The position numbers and the translations under genes were made by a program. From Metallyticus violacea (Eukaryota > Arthropoda > Insecta > Mantodea > Metallyticidae), in assembly GCA_030762175.1 (NCBI GenBank), contig CM060840.1:39252501-39316500 (forward strand): DNA of 64,000 bases, in the 5' to 3' direction. Below the pieces are notes generated by a model, which did no database searches, was not told the DNA's origin, and saw nothing but the letters and a program-made list of their open reading frames with translations. Of this stretch, positions 1-11,209 are shown in pieces (the first letter of the stretch is position 1; each line of letters starts with the position of its first letter).

Positions 1-2932
1 ATTTCAATATTTGGCGACATTTGAAATGAAGCAAAGTTTTATAAAAACGTATCTTATTTCCAAATTGTCATTTTCGAGAAGTGTTGAGTTTTTATTAATT
101 TTCTCAAAATCAGTTCAATTGGACCTATGCGGTTATGGAGGTCATGACTTCACATTATGATGTGTTTGGATCTGCGGTACTAGTTCTGTCTATTCACATA
201 AATTGACCAAAATAAAGCTGTATCTATAAATCAACATCTTTTTTATGAACTGATCACAACTATTAATACAATAGCGTGTTCTTGAAACACTGTTTGCATT
301 TGTTAGCTTACGAGTTACGATTAATTTATATAGTGTTAATACTGGTAGGTAATATATTCTCTAAGAAAAAATAATTGTTGCCACACCGGTTTGAAGTGCT
401 AAAAGGAATAATGTTTTTCTTTGATTTCTTTCCATTACAGCACAAATGGTCAATTTTCTCCGGATAAAACAGCTTGTCTTTGTGCTCCTTTTTGTTAGAA
501 GGAAACCTCTAGAAGGAACTTATTGATCAGTGCATCATAGATTTTTTAGCAAACCAAATACTGATGACTTCGTGAATATGCTTTGTGTGACATTTCGAAG
601 AAGAACTGATTTAATGCACCTCAGTATTAGTAAATGATTGTATATGCCATCATGACTGTTAATGGTGCTACCTAAATAACACATATATGCTTACGCTGCA
701 AATAGCGAGTATGCCAGCTGGTCGACCCGAAGGAATGTAAACAGCGGGTGCAATCACATCTGCCAATAAGAGCAGTTACAGATGATTATTCTCTCCTAAC
801 AGCGACAATAATTAAGAGCTGGAAATTTGGTACTCATGCTTTGATTATGTTGATTCAAACACACAAATTTAAATACTTTTGGTGCGTGCATACAGTTACA
901 TAAAAATGTTTCAGATATTCTTTCTGGAGTAAACATATTAAATTAGAAAATTGCTTTATTACTGCAGCATTTAGTCAGTTACATCTTAGAAATATAGGTA
1001 ACATCTAAATTTTAGATTGGTTACTTTATTACGATTTATTAATTCTATTTAGGTCATTTTTTTATTTTTTGAGGGAGTAGCGAGAATTTTGTTTTTGAAC
1101 TCAAAACCATTAATTATTTATAATTATAGGTTCATGTACTGAAGAAAATATTATTTAATATTTTGTCGTTCTTGTACGTGTTCCTGTTTCCTGTTTCATA
1201 CCTTTTACCCACTTTCATATCCTTATGCCCTTGTCCACGCTGGAAAGGGTTGCTACTGGTGTTTTGTTCCTAGTAGTTGAGACAAGCAAGGGGATTTCTA
1301 GAACAATATGACGTAATCCTTTTACTGTGGCGACCTCCAGCTTTCCCGAAGGCAAAGAATGTTTTTATCCTTTCTTCTAAATTTGTAGGACCGAAACCAC
1401 CTTTGCTAGTCCTACCGTTATTATGAAGGTTTGTTAATGTTTATTAATTGGATTGCTAATGTCTTAACGTTGGGTTTAAGTTCTTCGCATTTTTATTTCT
1501 AACAAGAACTTATGTAGTGAAACCATTTTGAAATTACTGTAAAATTTGAGTAGCACTAAATATATTTTACATTTGTCCAAATTGAGATTTTGTAATTAGT
1601 TCAATAATTGATTTGATATTTTAAACGTTAAATATTGTATTCCATAAATGACAAAGATTTACTCTTTATTTTTTAAATAATATTGCTAAGTGTATTATTA
1701 TGCGAGAGTCAATATAAATATCATTGCATGTTAATATTTTTGCTTTGTTTAAATTATTTACAATATCTGTAAATTATTTTCTCTCTTGCACGAAAGTTAC
1801 CTTTCTTCCGCTACATTCTTGATATTTTTTTCTTTCCAGCACACTAATTTCACTCTTGTCCTGGTGCCAGTAGGAAGGTGTCAAAAAGAGCATAATAAAG
1901 ATGCTACTGGAAACGGGAACAAGTTGCAGTATACAAATATAAAAGCTGAATTACATAAGTCTGTGTAGCAATCAAATAAAAAGGTAGGGATCGTTCTGAT
2001 TATGCATTAGAAAATAAAGTAATAAACCATTTTAGGATTATAAAAACGAAGCAAAGAAAATAATGCTCGTTTCTAAAATGATTTATTTTACTGAATTTTC
2101 GGTTCAAGCGTTTTTGTGAAATAAACTTTAAACTTTCCAACTTTACTTCTTTACCTTATTTATCAGTAACTACAATTATAACAGTAGATGCTAAGTCTAA
2201 AATGGAAGACAGTAACAGGATGGTTGTCTGCAGCTGCTGAACTATTCGACGATTGAAGTAGATTTGTGTCGATAGCATGGTCTCTACACGGCAAAGGAAT
2301 CAGTTTCTTTAGTTTGGTTTATTTTGCGCATTCCATCAGCCCTCCCACTTCATTTGTGTTGTCATTACCTGCAACCTCATGATGATTCAGCTTCCTTCCT
2401 TCTTTACACATAAGAGTTCTTACGTTGGCGGCCAAGTGTATGTGCTGCTAAAGACCACGTTAGCCTCCTCTACTCATTTCTTGGGAATCCCGAGAAGTGT
2501 TTACTTAGCAAGTCTTTTGTCTTGGTAAACGATGACTAAATCTGCAGTGCAAATAATAACAGCGCCTTGTTTCTGAACCAAATTTTTTTCCAGCTGCCTT
2601 TTTAGGGGAGTTTGCCTGGCAAAATTTATGATCAGCTGGCCATGTGTGTTACAGCAACGCTTACCGCCGCAGGATCCCTTGTTTGTGTATTCCATAAATA
2701 TTGTTATAAACTGCTGATTTTTTTTAACAAAAATATGTTTTATAATTTTATCAGTTACAATTAGTTGAAAAAATGCTTACTACCTTTTTTTTTAGTATGG
2801 AAGTTAGCTAAATATTATCCCTTTAGAAAAGAGATTTAACTTTCTCCACCAATGTACAATTTTTATTTCATATTCATACCCTAGCACATCTCTGTTTATG
2901 TAAACTAAAGTCACAAAATTTTAACTATGCAG
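1..2932. other. AT-rich non-coding stretch, no gene recognised
   Basis: I see no gene, RNA gene or repeat family here. The longest open frames are about 60 codons, as expected by chance, and none resembles a protein I recognise. Short T-rich and A-rich runs are scattered through it. It may be intergenic or intronic; nothing in the sequence decides which. Confidence 0.6.
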
Positions 2933-3078
2933 TGGGTTCAAACCCAGGCACCGTCGATGAGTTTTAAGGCGTAAAAGCAAAAAATGTGGCTTCCTTGGGA
3001 AGGAAAATAAAGCTGATGGTCTCGTGTCGTAGACTTCGGCATGTAAAAGAACCTCAAGCCTGAAAATAAAAACTGTGA
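2933..3078 (+). mobile_element. SINE family A, truncated copy
   Basis: This piece matches the body of the tRNA-derived SINE seen complete at 30617-30917. It begins at the B-box-like gggttcaaaccc of the tRNA head. It continues through the conserved cttcctt-gggaagg hairpin, the cgtagacttcggcatgtaaaagaacctc block and the cctcaagcctga block. The front of the tRNA head, including the A box, and the 3' tail are missing, so it is truncated at both ends and diverged. No target-site duplication is visible. It is one of five family A copies in the window. Confidence 0.65.
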
Positions 3079-3890
3079 GCAAAATGTATTGTTCTTTTCC
3101 CTGAATAGAATGGAATACAAATTACCAAAAGTAGTTAAAAAATATCAACTCGGCACTGAAGTTCGAGGCGAAGATTTTCGGAACTTTTATATTTATATGA
3201 AAAAACAAGAAAAGAGATTTAAAGGGATGGATAATACAACATTGGAAACGCTTTATCTAATGTGAGGGACTGATCAGGGGGATTAGTTCGCAGGAGACAA
3301 AGGTCAGTAAGAAACACATATGCCAAAAATTTAAAAAAAATCCAAGTTGGGTTATTATTTGAACATACTGTAGGTTTATAGTGTTTGCGTCTTTTTTTTC
3401 ACATTAGCACCCTTTAACAGTTAAATACTCAATGGTGCATAATGTATTGTGAATGTGTCAATGTGTATATATATATATATACATATATATGTATATATAT
3501 GTCATATAATAATTAAGGAGATCTTAAAATGCATTTATTTTTAACAATATCACCACTGCAAGTAAAGACAAGTAAAATCTACTTAGTTTATTCCAGCTGT
3601 TCTCAGTCTTTTCTTGAGTGTCCCTCTTTTAAAGATCTCTCGCTGTTGCGTATCTCTATGATTTAAAACAAAGTTTAAAACTTTAAATTTGCATCTCTTA
3701 TATTTTAAAGCTGTTCATCGTTGATTTACAGAATTTAAATATATAAAAATTTAATTCATTATTTAACTACCCCTTTTATTACAGTACATCCTTACACTAT
3801 ATAATACTAAGAATGATGTTACGTTCAAAAGTATATAAATCGCACAAAACATTAATGTTAATAACTAATAATATATGATGGCACTTCATT
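3079..3890. other. Non-coding stretch with a TA microsatellite
   Basis: No gene is visible. A (TA)n-type tract interrupted by TACATATATATG lies at about 3463-3500. The rest is AT-rich sequence without recognisable repeats. Confidence 0.5.
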
Positions 3891-3894
3891 AATT

Positions 3895-4200
3895 CTTCAG
3901 TGAGAGGAATGATGCCGCATTTGTGATATACCTGGCTTAACAGGAGAAATGTGTATTCTGAGTTCTAGTTCTACTTTTCCAACGGTTTCTATACCTACTT
4001 TTTTAGATAAATGAGTACAGAGAACGTTCCAGACCCAAGTAAGTGTTAGGAAAGGCTTTACTATTTTATCGTTTTCATTGATAGGCTGGAAAAGCTTTCT
4101 AATTATGGGAGGGTGAAGAACACATTTCACGTTGATTTTAGTGGGAGGTATTTAACAACATTTGCGATGTGCACTCGTGCATTATTGTGGTGCAGCTTGG
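3895..4200 (-). pseudogene. Tc1/mariner transposase remnant (C-terminal catalytic part)
   Basis: On the minus strand, 4144-4196 reads HHNNARVHIANVVKYLP. This corresponds to the HDNAxxH...V block around the second catalytic aspartate of mariner-type transposases, here with D changed to N. An open minus-strand frame (3897-4130) then carries VLHPPIIRKL, resembling the VLPHPPYSPDL block that precedes the third aspartate. The residues SPDLAPCD are lost, and sequence further upstream (above 4200) is too decayed to follow. No terminal inverted repeats were identified. The copy must be inactive. The assignment rests on two motif matches, so confidence is moderate. Confidence 0.45.
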
Positions 4201-6245
4201 TATCGAAATGTGACCTTTTGCAAGTCCTATAGCCTGGCAGAGTTTTCAGAACATTTCTTTAAAGTTGTTTGTGCAGATACGATGTGCTGACTTAAATATC
4301 GAAAATACAACTGCATGCAAACTTGCACGCGAATGTTCTTTTGTTCGGGAATCATCTTGAAAACCACCGTACACAAACACATCTTACCAAATTGTGAGTG
4401 GTACATAGGGATATTTTCATAATTTCTGAATTTGTTCTTAATATTATTCGACGATTCTCTCTTACAGTGACAGCAGACCTGTTAATGATTTTTTTCTGTT
4501 AGAGCACCCGTAGAGCCCGGTCCATCTTCCTTTGAACTTGATTTCGTCTTTAAACTTTTTTTTTAACGTCTTCGAACTGCTATAAGGAAGAGCAAAACTC
4601 ATAAAATTCCCGTAACATTCCATAGACTGCAACTGAAGATATGTTGAGACAAAAAGCAAATAATCACAGCAGTATACTGTTTGTCGCATGCCACCTCCAT
4701 CTGGTGTAGGCAGAACTGAACATGTTTTAGCTTGCACACCTTTCAGAGGAAGGAAACCGGATGTAACAACAATGAATCTAGTACCATGTGTACATTACAC
4801 ATTAATGTAACAAATTATTGTAAAGATAAATTTTAGCTCAAGAAATTATGTTTGTGTAATTGTTATGACAATTTTTTATTCAATAGCTCTCGTAGGAGAG
4901 ATAAACGAGCTCCAGTCTATGCTGCCAGGGACATAGGAGTGTTCTACCTAGCCTATGTTTTCGGCTTACATGTTTGAAAGCAGCTCTGGTACATCAATTT
5001 TATTCTAATTCAATTTATTTCATCTAGCATTTTCTCGTAATTCATTGTTTGTATCTATGCATTCAAGAATAAATCCCATTAGCTTCGGTGACACCCTGGG
5101 AGGGGTTTACGAACTTCTGGGAGTCAATGTGGGTTATTCCATGTATATCACTTGTGTAATGATTTTCAAAATAAATAGTGTTAAATCTCATGTTACAAAC
5201 TCAAGTAAAATATACATGGCAAAAAGATTTTAATACTTAGTTTTTTTTTTCTTTTAATTATCTGAAAATATTTAGAAATTGATGTATAGTTTTTGGTCTC
5301 ACTCATATCATGACTGCATGAAAATATAGGATAAAAGATTATCACACCATACATCTAAACGCTTAAGGACGCAGATGTAAAAGATATTAACTATAAATGA
5401 AGCCAAAACTCTTAAGAATGAAAACCGTGGGGACCAACAATGCAAAGAACGAGCACTACTCTTCGTGTCGGAAATAGACAGGTGTAAGGTTCAGCATTGT
5501 TTCTTACAAGGGAAAGTCCATAAGGCACCTCGTGAGGTCTCACTTTACACAGTAGCATGTTCAGGTGATGGGACGATTATGCACAGCAGCTGCCACATTA
5601 ATAATTTGCTCCCGACCACCAGGAGAGGAATGTCTTGCTTATTAATGCTGCTATATCTCGTCGTGGGGGAAGCCGGACATGGGACAATTTGTCTGCGGGC
5701 TGCACATGATCGCGTCTTATCGCCCCTTTCCCTCTCAGGTTTCTTGTCCTTCACGCCATTTTCTGACTTGTATCCACCAACTCATCTTTTTTGGTGCATA
5801 GAACACAGACAAACTGTATTGTCATGGGTGGCAAACTGTGTGTGAAATCTGACCGGTGCCAAGATAAATTGCAGTGCCTTATTTGAACGAGTCATGCTGA
5901 AAATACCGTATCTCCACTTGGTTCCCAGTTCTTTTTTATCTCTTTCGAATTGCTAATTATCACAAAAGGTATAGTGTTTAAGGCGTTCAGCACTATCTGA
6001 ATATCATTTGCACAATAATTAAAAATGCGATTATTTTTGCTCCCAAACAATGAGAAATAATTCTGCTGAAGCAGTCTATTGTGTTTCTCTCTACGGGTTC
6101 AACATTTACATTAAATCTGAGAATTACATCTTTTATTTCTCAGTAGTGGGTGATAAATGTAGTTGAGAAAATTGACAATCTACAGTGCAGTCGGAAAGCC
6201 TCTTTACACTTAATTTGAAATTATGTAGCTATGTACCAATTAGGT
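4201..6245. other. No gene recognised; one 126-codon open frame without ATG
   Basis: A plus-strand open frame at 5465-5845 is the longest here and lies in a locally less AT-rich patch (about 5480-5870). It starts with GTG, has no internal ATG near its beginning and resembles no family I know, so I do not call it a gene. A minus-strand frame at 4462-4737 likewise lacks an ATG start. The patch could be part of an unrecognised repeat or an exon. Confidence 0.4.
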
Positions 6246-6249
6246 AGTT

Positions 6250-6640
6250 ATATTGCCGATCCAAAGCATATATGTGGGTTACTCCAGGTTCATGGCCTAA
6301 CCTTATGCGCTTCCATGTTCGTCCGAACTTCACATCAAAGATGACAATTTCAAAAGTTGTACGAATTGCGTCTTTCAGTTGCTCGTTGATGTATCGACAT
6401 TTCAGAAACCTCTTTCACATAACTCCAGAGCGTATTATCAGGTGCGATGAGATCAGAACTTCTTGCAATGGGGCTGGAGATTATTCTGACTCGGCTCCAA
6501 GCCAGAAATTTGGGAAGAATTTGTTCAGGTGAATGCGAACGTCAAAGAAAAATGAGCTGGTGCGCCTTCCTGTTGATATTATGATGGTGATAGTTTGCCA
6601 AAACGCACCCAAAGATATTCATGATACCCTCCATTATTTT
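6250..6640 (-). pseudogene. Tc1/mariner-superfamily transposase remnant
   Basis: Reading the minus strand from about 6605 downward gives QDGAPAHFSLT, the block around the second catalytic aspartate of an insect Tc1/mariner-like family. Next come NKFFPNFWLGAES, similar to the FPNRWIGRRGP block, then, after a frame change, SSDLIAPDNTLWSYVKE, similar to SPDLTPxDFFLWGYVKE. INEQLKDAIRTTFEIV follows, the usual helical C-terminus. Order and spacing fit one transposase broken by frameshifts and stops. The N-terminal half is not recognisable. It is inactive and its ends are undefined. Confidence 0.6.
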
Positions 6641-7115
6641 CCTGGTGATTCGATGTTCGACACCAAAAGCACTTGTATCTACCATAGTATTCACATTTCT
6701 TTTGTTGCGGTTTCTGAACTAGAAGAGAAAATGATCTATCGACTTCCCGTTCTATTATTATTCATATTATATATGCAATGGATTAAGTAAGTGTAAGGCG
6801 GCTATTCATTCACACTGCACATACATTTTTGTGCTTATAATTACCTTTCGTGTGTTTTTAATTATTTTTATAATTCATGGATATAGACCATTAAATCTGT
6901 TTCTGTCACCATATTTTAAATTTTTATCTCGTCAATTTATAGCATCAACCTTATTAGAGCATTCTTCACTTTCCATTCTTTCCAAAAATGGCCACATTCT
7001 ATTTCAAACCAGCTAAAATTGCATAGATCTTGCAATCAAATATATTAGAAAGGTTTGTATAACATAATGAAAGCATTCTTAGAAAATATTTTTATACTCG
7101 TGCGGCAATAAGCAA
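6641..7115. other. AT-rich spacer between two transposase remnants
   Basis: No gene is recognised. The sequence may contain further decayed transposon DNA from either neighbour, but no motif could be followed. Confidence 0.4.
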
Positions 7116-7119
7116 AACA

Positions 7120-7560
7120 GTATAAATCAATTTTTAAATACTTTTATTTTTCAATGTAGTTACCTTGACCTCAAATGGACTTGTTCCAGGACTTCGTACA
7201 TGTATGCATTTTCTGAAGGTCGTAAAAATACCTATTTAATATTGCTACCAGTTATGTATCGACGGAAATAGTTTGACACCAAGAACATTATTTTTAACTT
7301 TGGGAACAAGTTGCGGTTAATCTGGCGAATAGGGTAAATCGTATAGCAATTTGCAGTTGATTCAGTTATCTTTGCCACGGAAACAATAGTTGTATGAATC
7401 AATTACCTGTTTTTCTTTAGTAAAACCACGTGTTTTTCAGTAATATTTTGCTAGAGTTACTTAAGAAGAGTTCTGCAGCATTCTCCTGTTATCGTTTAAT
7501 TCTTTGAATGATTTTATTTTGAAAGATAAAGTGCCCGTATAAAAGATTTAGCAAAACAAA
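7120..7560 (-). pseudogene. Tc1/mariner-like transposase remnant (SETMAR-type C-terminus)
   Basis: The minus strand carries LLYDLPYSPD followed by LVPKVKNNVLGVKLF. These resemble the HPPYSPDLAPCDFFLFPKLKxxLRGxxF block near the third catalytic aspartate of mariner-type transposases. Downstream on the minus strand (7140-7250) the reading decays but keeps the layout of the family C-terminus. The DNA phrase ttcaatgtagttaccttgac at 7153-7172 resembles sequence often found at the 3' coding end of such elements. Frameshifts and stops abound. The right-hand limit is uncertain and could extend to about 7900. Confidence 0.45.
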
Positions 7561-8938
7561 AATTTAATGCTCCAAAAGTCATTAAATGTTTTCTTGCAGT
7601 TTTGTTCTACATTCGCAGTAATTTTTGATATTTTTATATAATTGGTAACCTCAAAATTTGTTATTTTACACCATCCACATATGAACACCATTTGCACTTT
7701 TCGAATACAAACGAAACAACTGTATCAACGCAGAAATCTAAGCTACGATGAACAGTAATACACTGTTGCTAACATAAAACTTAACAACGTTTAATAATTG
7801 GACATAAGCAGAAATGCTGCCGTCATTAACATTTTGTTAATTCCTCTGTTCTTTGCTGCAAACAACATTGAAATATAATTATTAGTCCTGTGTTATAAAA
7901 TTTTCTTATCGATAATTTTCGTTCCTGGACCCTGCATTTTGATGGGTTAAACGTCATCTCTTATTACTAAATTTCTGAATTACAGAAAACTATACTTTAG
8001 AGTGTCATGCAAATATTTCAAAACAAATCAGCTGCAAACTGCTTGGAAGAAATGGAAAATTCGCGGTCAAATTTCTTATTTCGTTCTTGGAGCGAGAAAT
8101 AATACCTACAGTGTAAAAGTATAATTGAAACGCATTAAGGAGTAACATAACTGTTCAAAAGCCAAAAATAAATTATTAAAATATAGAAGATAATGTCCAT
8201 TGCAATATATGTAACTCTGAAAATACGAACAGTGGTAACTTTATATTAGCAAACAAATTAGTTTAAATTTTCTATAAGTGGAATAACTCCCTGCAATATG
8301 ATCGTTACGGTATTTCAGGATTAACTTTTATTTTGATAGTCAGATACTTGATTCCTATTAAGGTTTATTTAACCAAATCCTGGTGTACGGTATCCGTATG
8401 TAGTCATTTCAAATTCTAAAAATGTTACGTGAATAGTTGAAGAGGGAACGAGATAGAGACGGCCCACTTTCCATTTAACTAGGTTTTCACGCAAAATTTG
8501 AAGCATCGTCTATTTTGAAAAGTTTTGTTATAAAACTTGATTTTTTCACATATGTAATATGCTAAGATTTGGAATAAGAGTCAGTTAGGAAACTTTTGAG
8601 GTCACGGCCAGAACTCGAAATACGGAAATACGATACGTGCCAATGCTCATACCAACTGAACTGCTATGCCTTGTCCGGCTAAAACCGCAAGATTTTCTAA
8701 TCAATAAATTTACTTATTTTGAAATATCATAAGGCTATTAGCAGTATGGTATGTTGAGCTTAATAACAAATTGCCCTGTAAAATATATTTATACCAGATA
8801 CTCTAAAAGCAGGACATTTAATCTGGATGTTCCCTAAAGAATCATAAATTGAATATTAACAGACGATTACACGCGGATAGTAATTCATAGTTCGCTATTA
8901 CGAGAAAATACAGAGTGATTTATAAAGAACTAATGCAT
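7561..8938. other. Non-coding stretch, no gene recognised
   Basis: This is AT-rich sequence with no open frame of 60 codons or more and no repeat identified. Part of it may be the decayed N-terminal half of the transposon remnant to its left. Confidence 0.45.
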
Positions 8939-8939
8939 T

Positions 8940-9860
8940 TCTTTATTTATTTCAATACGAATGATGCTAGCCACAAATTATTATACCTCAAATGTACAGT
9001 ATTTTTGAGAAATCCTCGACCTCTATAGAAAATGTTGAAAATGTGTTCCCCCTGCATAAAGGCATAACTCAACATGTAGTTCCACTGGCTGCTCGTTTGA
9101 GGACTGTGTTTTTTTGTTGTTGATTTGATTTATTTACGGACGCTCGTAAAATCGCAGGTCATCAGCGTCCGATTCAATTCAGTGCGTGAAACGGCCGACA
9201 AATTTTACTCAGAGGCCTCTTCTTTCAGGCTTGAGGTTCTTTTACGTGGACCCACGGCTTTACTTCTCTTCCGAAGGAAGTCATACTTAGGATTTTTACG
9301 CCCGAAAAAAATCCATCGATCTTGGCCGGGTTGGAACCCGCGACCTTGGGTCTAGAAGGCAAGTATGGTTACCATTACACCACCAGGACCAACAAAAGGA
9401 GGACTGTATTGTTAATACCATTAATCTCCTGTCTAATGCTGTGTTTCAGAGCGTTCAATGTCTGGGGCCGTATGGCGTAAACTCTGTCTTTTAAGTAATA
9501 ACATAGAAAATGTCCGGTGTTGTCAAATCAGAAGATTTCGGTGGCAATGGGTTCTTGGAGATTACTCGATCTTCACAGAAGCTTTCAATTAGTGCCATGG
9601 ATTGGTTTAATGTATGACATGTAGCGCCATCTGGTTGAAAATATCCATCCCGACCCAGCTCTACATTCACTTGCTAAATAAACTCCATGAATATCCGGCG
9701 GTACTCTGCAGTGCCCATAGTTTGGTCTTTTTCACCCACGCCAGAGCTCCAGTTGATTCCAATTTGTTTACCAGTGCCAGTATTGTGTTTCTTTCTTGGA
9801 TATTGCAAATACCAAACCCTTTCTGGTATGCCCTTCGAGTAACTGTAACTGAATTCTAAT
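8940..9860 (-). pseudogene. Tc1/mariner-superfamily transposase remnant split by a SINE
   Basis: On the minus strand about 9440-9720 reads DGYFQPDGATCHTLNQSM, then DRVISKNPLPPKSSDLTTPDIF. These are the second and third catalytic-aspartate blocks of a common insect Tc1/mariner-like family (usual form FQQDGATCHTS...PPRSPDLTPPDFFLWGYLK). Both aspartates survive but stops interrupt the frame. After the inserted SINE (9111-9398) the C-terminus resumes with LYAGGTHFQHFL near 9035-9075. The first aspartate region and the helix-turn-helix part were not found. The copy is dead and older than the SINE that sits in it. Confidence 0.65.
9099..9410 (-). mobile_element. SINE family A, complete, with target-site duplication
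   Basis: This is a tRNA-derived SINE on the minus strand occupying 9111-9398. The 12-bp duplications gaggactgtgtt (9099-9110) and gaggactgtatt (9399-9410) flank it with one mismatch. Read on the minus strand it starts with the tRNA-like head (A box tggtgtaatggt, B box gggttccaaccc). It then passes the conserved aggaag hairpin region and the ggcctc and gcgtgaaacggccgac blocks, and ends in an A-rich tail of the AAATCAACAACAAAAAAA type. It is inserted in an older transposase remnant. It was made by reverse transcription using a partner LINE's enzymes, as for all SINEs. Confidence 0.85.
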
Positions 9861-10045
9861 CCAGTTGTGCATTAATTTAATGTGTACTGCCAAACACAAG
9901 AGTCAACAATAAGGAATAAAAGATAAATATTTGCACATCTTATGACAGGGAATCAAAACTCTCATATATCCCACTTAATTTGAATTAAACTCGGAACATC
10001 GGGTGAATTTCTATCTGAATAAATAAAGAAAGAAATGGCAAATAT

Positions 10046-10948
10046 ATGAAAAATAAAAATAAAGAAACACTCTTAACAATGTAACAAATTAACACTAATA
10101 ATAAAAGTAGATAAAGATAAAACACTGAGAAAGAGTCACACTTGAAATTTGTCACGATACTTTGTTAATGTATCCATCTTTAAATGATTTTTCTAAAATT
10201 GTACCCCGCCTAACTTTCAGAACACCCCCTAACCTTAAAATTATATTTCGCCGTTACCTATCCTCTCCGAATTTACCACGTCCCTTGCTGGCTCGTATCC
10301 TTGCCAACGTCCTAAATGTAAAACCTGTGCACTAATTATGCCGTGCAAATCATTCCATAGCCCTAATTTATCCAAGGAATTTAACATTTCTTCATTTGCT
10401 ATCTGTTCTTCCAAGAACGTTATGTTATCTTGTAAGCTTTGCACAGCATTTTATATTGGTTTAACTTCTACTGTTGTTTCGCTACGATGAACTATCATAG
10501 ACATTCTGTTAAAACCAAGTCTCCCTTGCCTGTTGCCCAACATGCCTTATCTCACTGTAAGGATTTTGATGATGCTTTTAGTCTAACTCTTATTGATGCT
10601 TTACCTACACAATGCTGTGAAAGTTAACTCAGAAATAGAGAAATGGCAGCTATATTTTTACATAAAGCGCGTATACCACCTGGTTTAAATCTTACATATT
10701 AGTTTTTTTCTTCCCACACTCTCATATCTAGTTTCATCTGTTTCCATGCATAACGTTACCTTCGATACTCAATATTTACTTTTATCACCTTCACTTGTCT
10801 AGCTTCTTGCCATTGAAAAACTCGCAGTAGTTCGAAATATAGCAGTTTCAAGTGTGACTCTTTCGCTGTGTTTTATCTTTATCTACTTTTATTATTGGTG
10901 TTAATTTGTTACATTGTTAATAGTGTTTCTTTATTTTTATTTTTCATT
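10046..10948. repeat. Inverted repeat arms of the Penelope-like element
   Basis: The left arm 10046-10147 and right arm 10846-10948 are reverse complements over about 100 bp with few differences. Both contain the blocks aacaatgtaacaaattaaca and gataaaacac in the left-arm sense. The loop holds the GIY-YIG coding fragment. Confidence 0.85.
10289..10690 (+). pseudogene. Penelope-like C-terminal GIY-YIG endonuclease domain, frameshifted
   Basis: One frame from 10289 reads PCQRPKCKTCALI, a cysteine motif that precedes the endonuclease in these proteins. It then reads KLCTAFYIGLTSTVVSLR, the YIG-containing core of the GIY-YIG nuclease. After CTACGA the frame shifts by one and continues as MNYHRHSVKTK...VAQHALSH, the usual arginine/histidine-bearing helix region. 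A single stop (10624-10626) is followed in the same frame by the C-terminal signature REMAAIFLHKARIPPGLN. The reverse transcriptase part is absent. In the family this nuclease nicks target DNA for target-primed reverse transcription. This copy is inactive. Confidence 0.75.
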
Positions 10949-11155
10949 AATATTGTTTACACTTCTGGTGCTGCTTTTAACTTTGCTTATTAACCTTTAT
11001 TTGCTTTTGTGTGTTTTGCTTTTGCGTGTTTTGCTTTTGACTTCTTTACTGTTTATCTATTATTCTTTTAATTTTATTTCTGTGTTTTCTAAAAGACTTT
11101 ATTATTTATTACATCTTAAAAGCAATTTCAAGTGTGACTCTTTCTCAGTGTTTTA

Positions 11156-11157
<2 letters not shown>

Positions 11158-11206
<49 letters not shown>
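11158..11206. repeat. (TA)n microsatellite
   Basis: This is an uninterrupted TA dinucleotide run of about 48 bp. It lies directly at the end of a partial Penelope-like 3' segment (11127-11157). Open frames reading isoleucine-tyrosine repeats across it are artefacts. Confidence 0.95.

Positions 11207-11209
<3 letters not shown>

Larger units (their letters stand above)
10046..11206 (+). mobile_element. Penelope-like element fragment with inverted arms and TA end
   Basis: This is a 5'-truncated Penelope-like retroelement. It holds the end of the coding region (10289-10690, GIY-YIG domain), then an untranslated 3' region. A segment of that 3' region (10846-10948) is repeated in reverse orientation at the left end (10046-10147). 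The start of it occurs again in direct orientation at 11127-11157, just before a (TA)n tract. Repeats of the end region in direct or inverted orientation (pseudo-LTRs) are typical of Penelope-like elements. Related 3' fragments lie at 13.9, 17.9 and 40.8 kb. No clean target-site duplication was found. Confidence 0.7.

Noticed and set aside
5465..5845. 126-codon plus-strand open frame
   Set aside because: Begins with GTG, has no suitable ATG near its start and matches no family I know; an exon or repeat is possible but unsupported.
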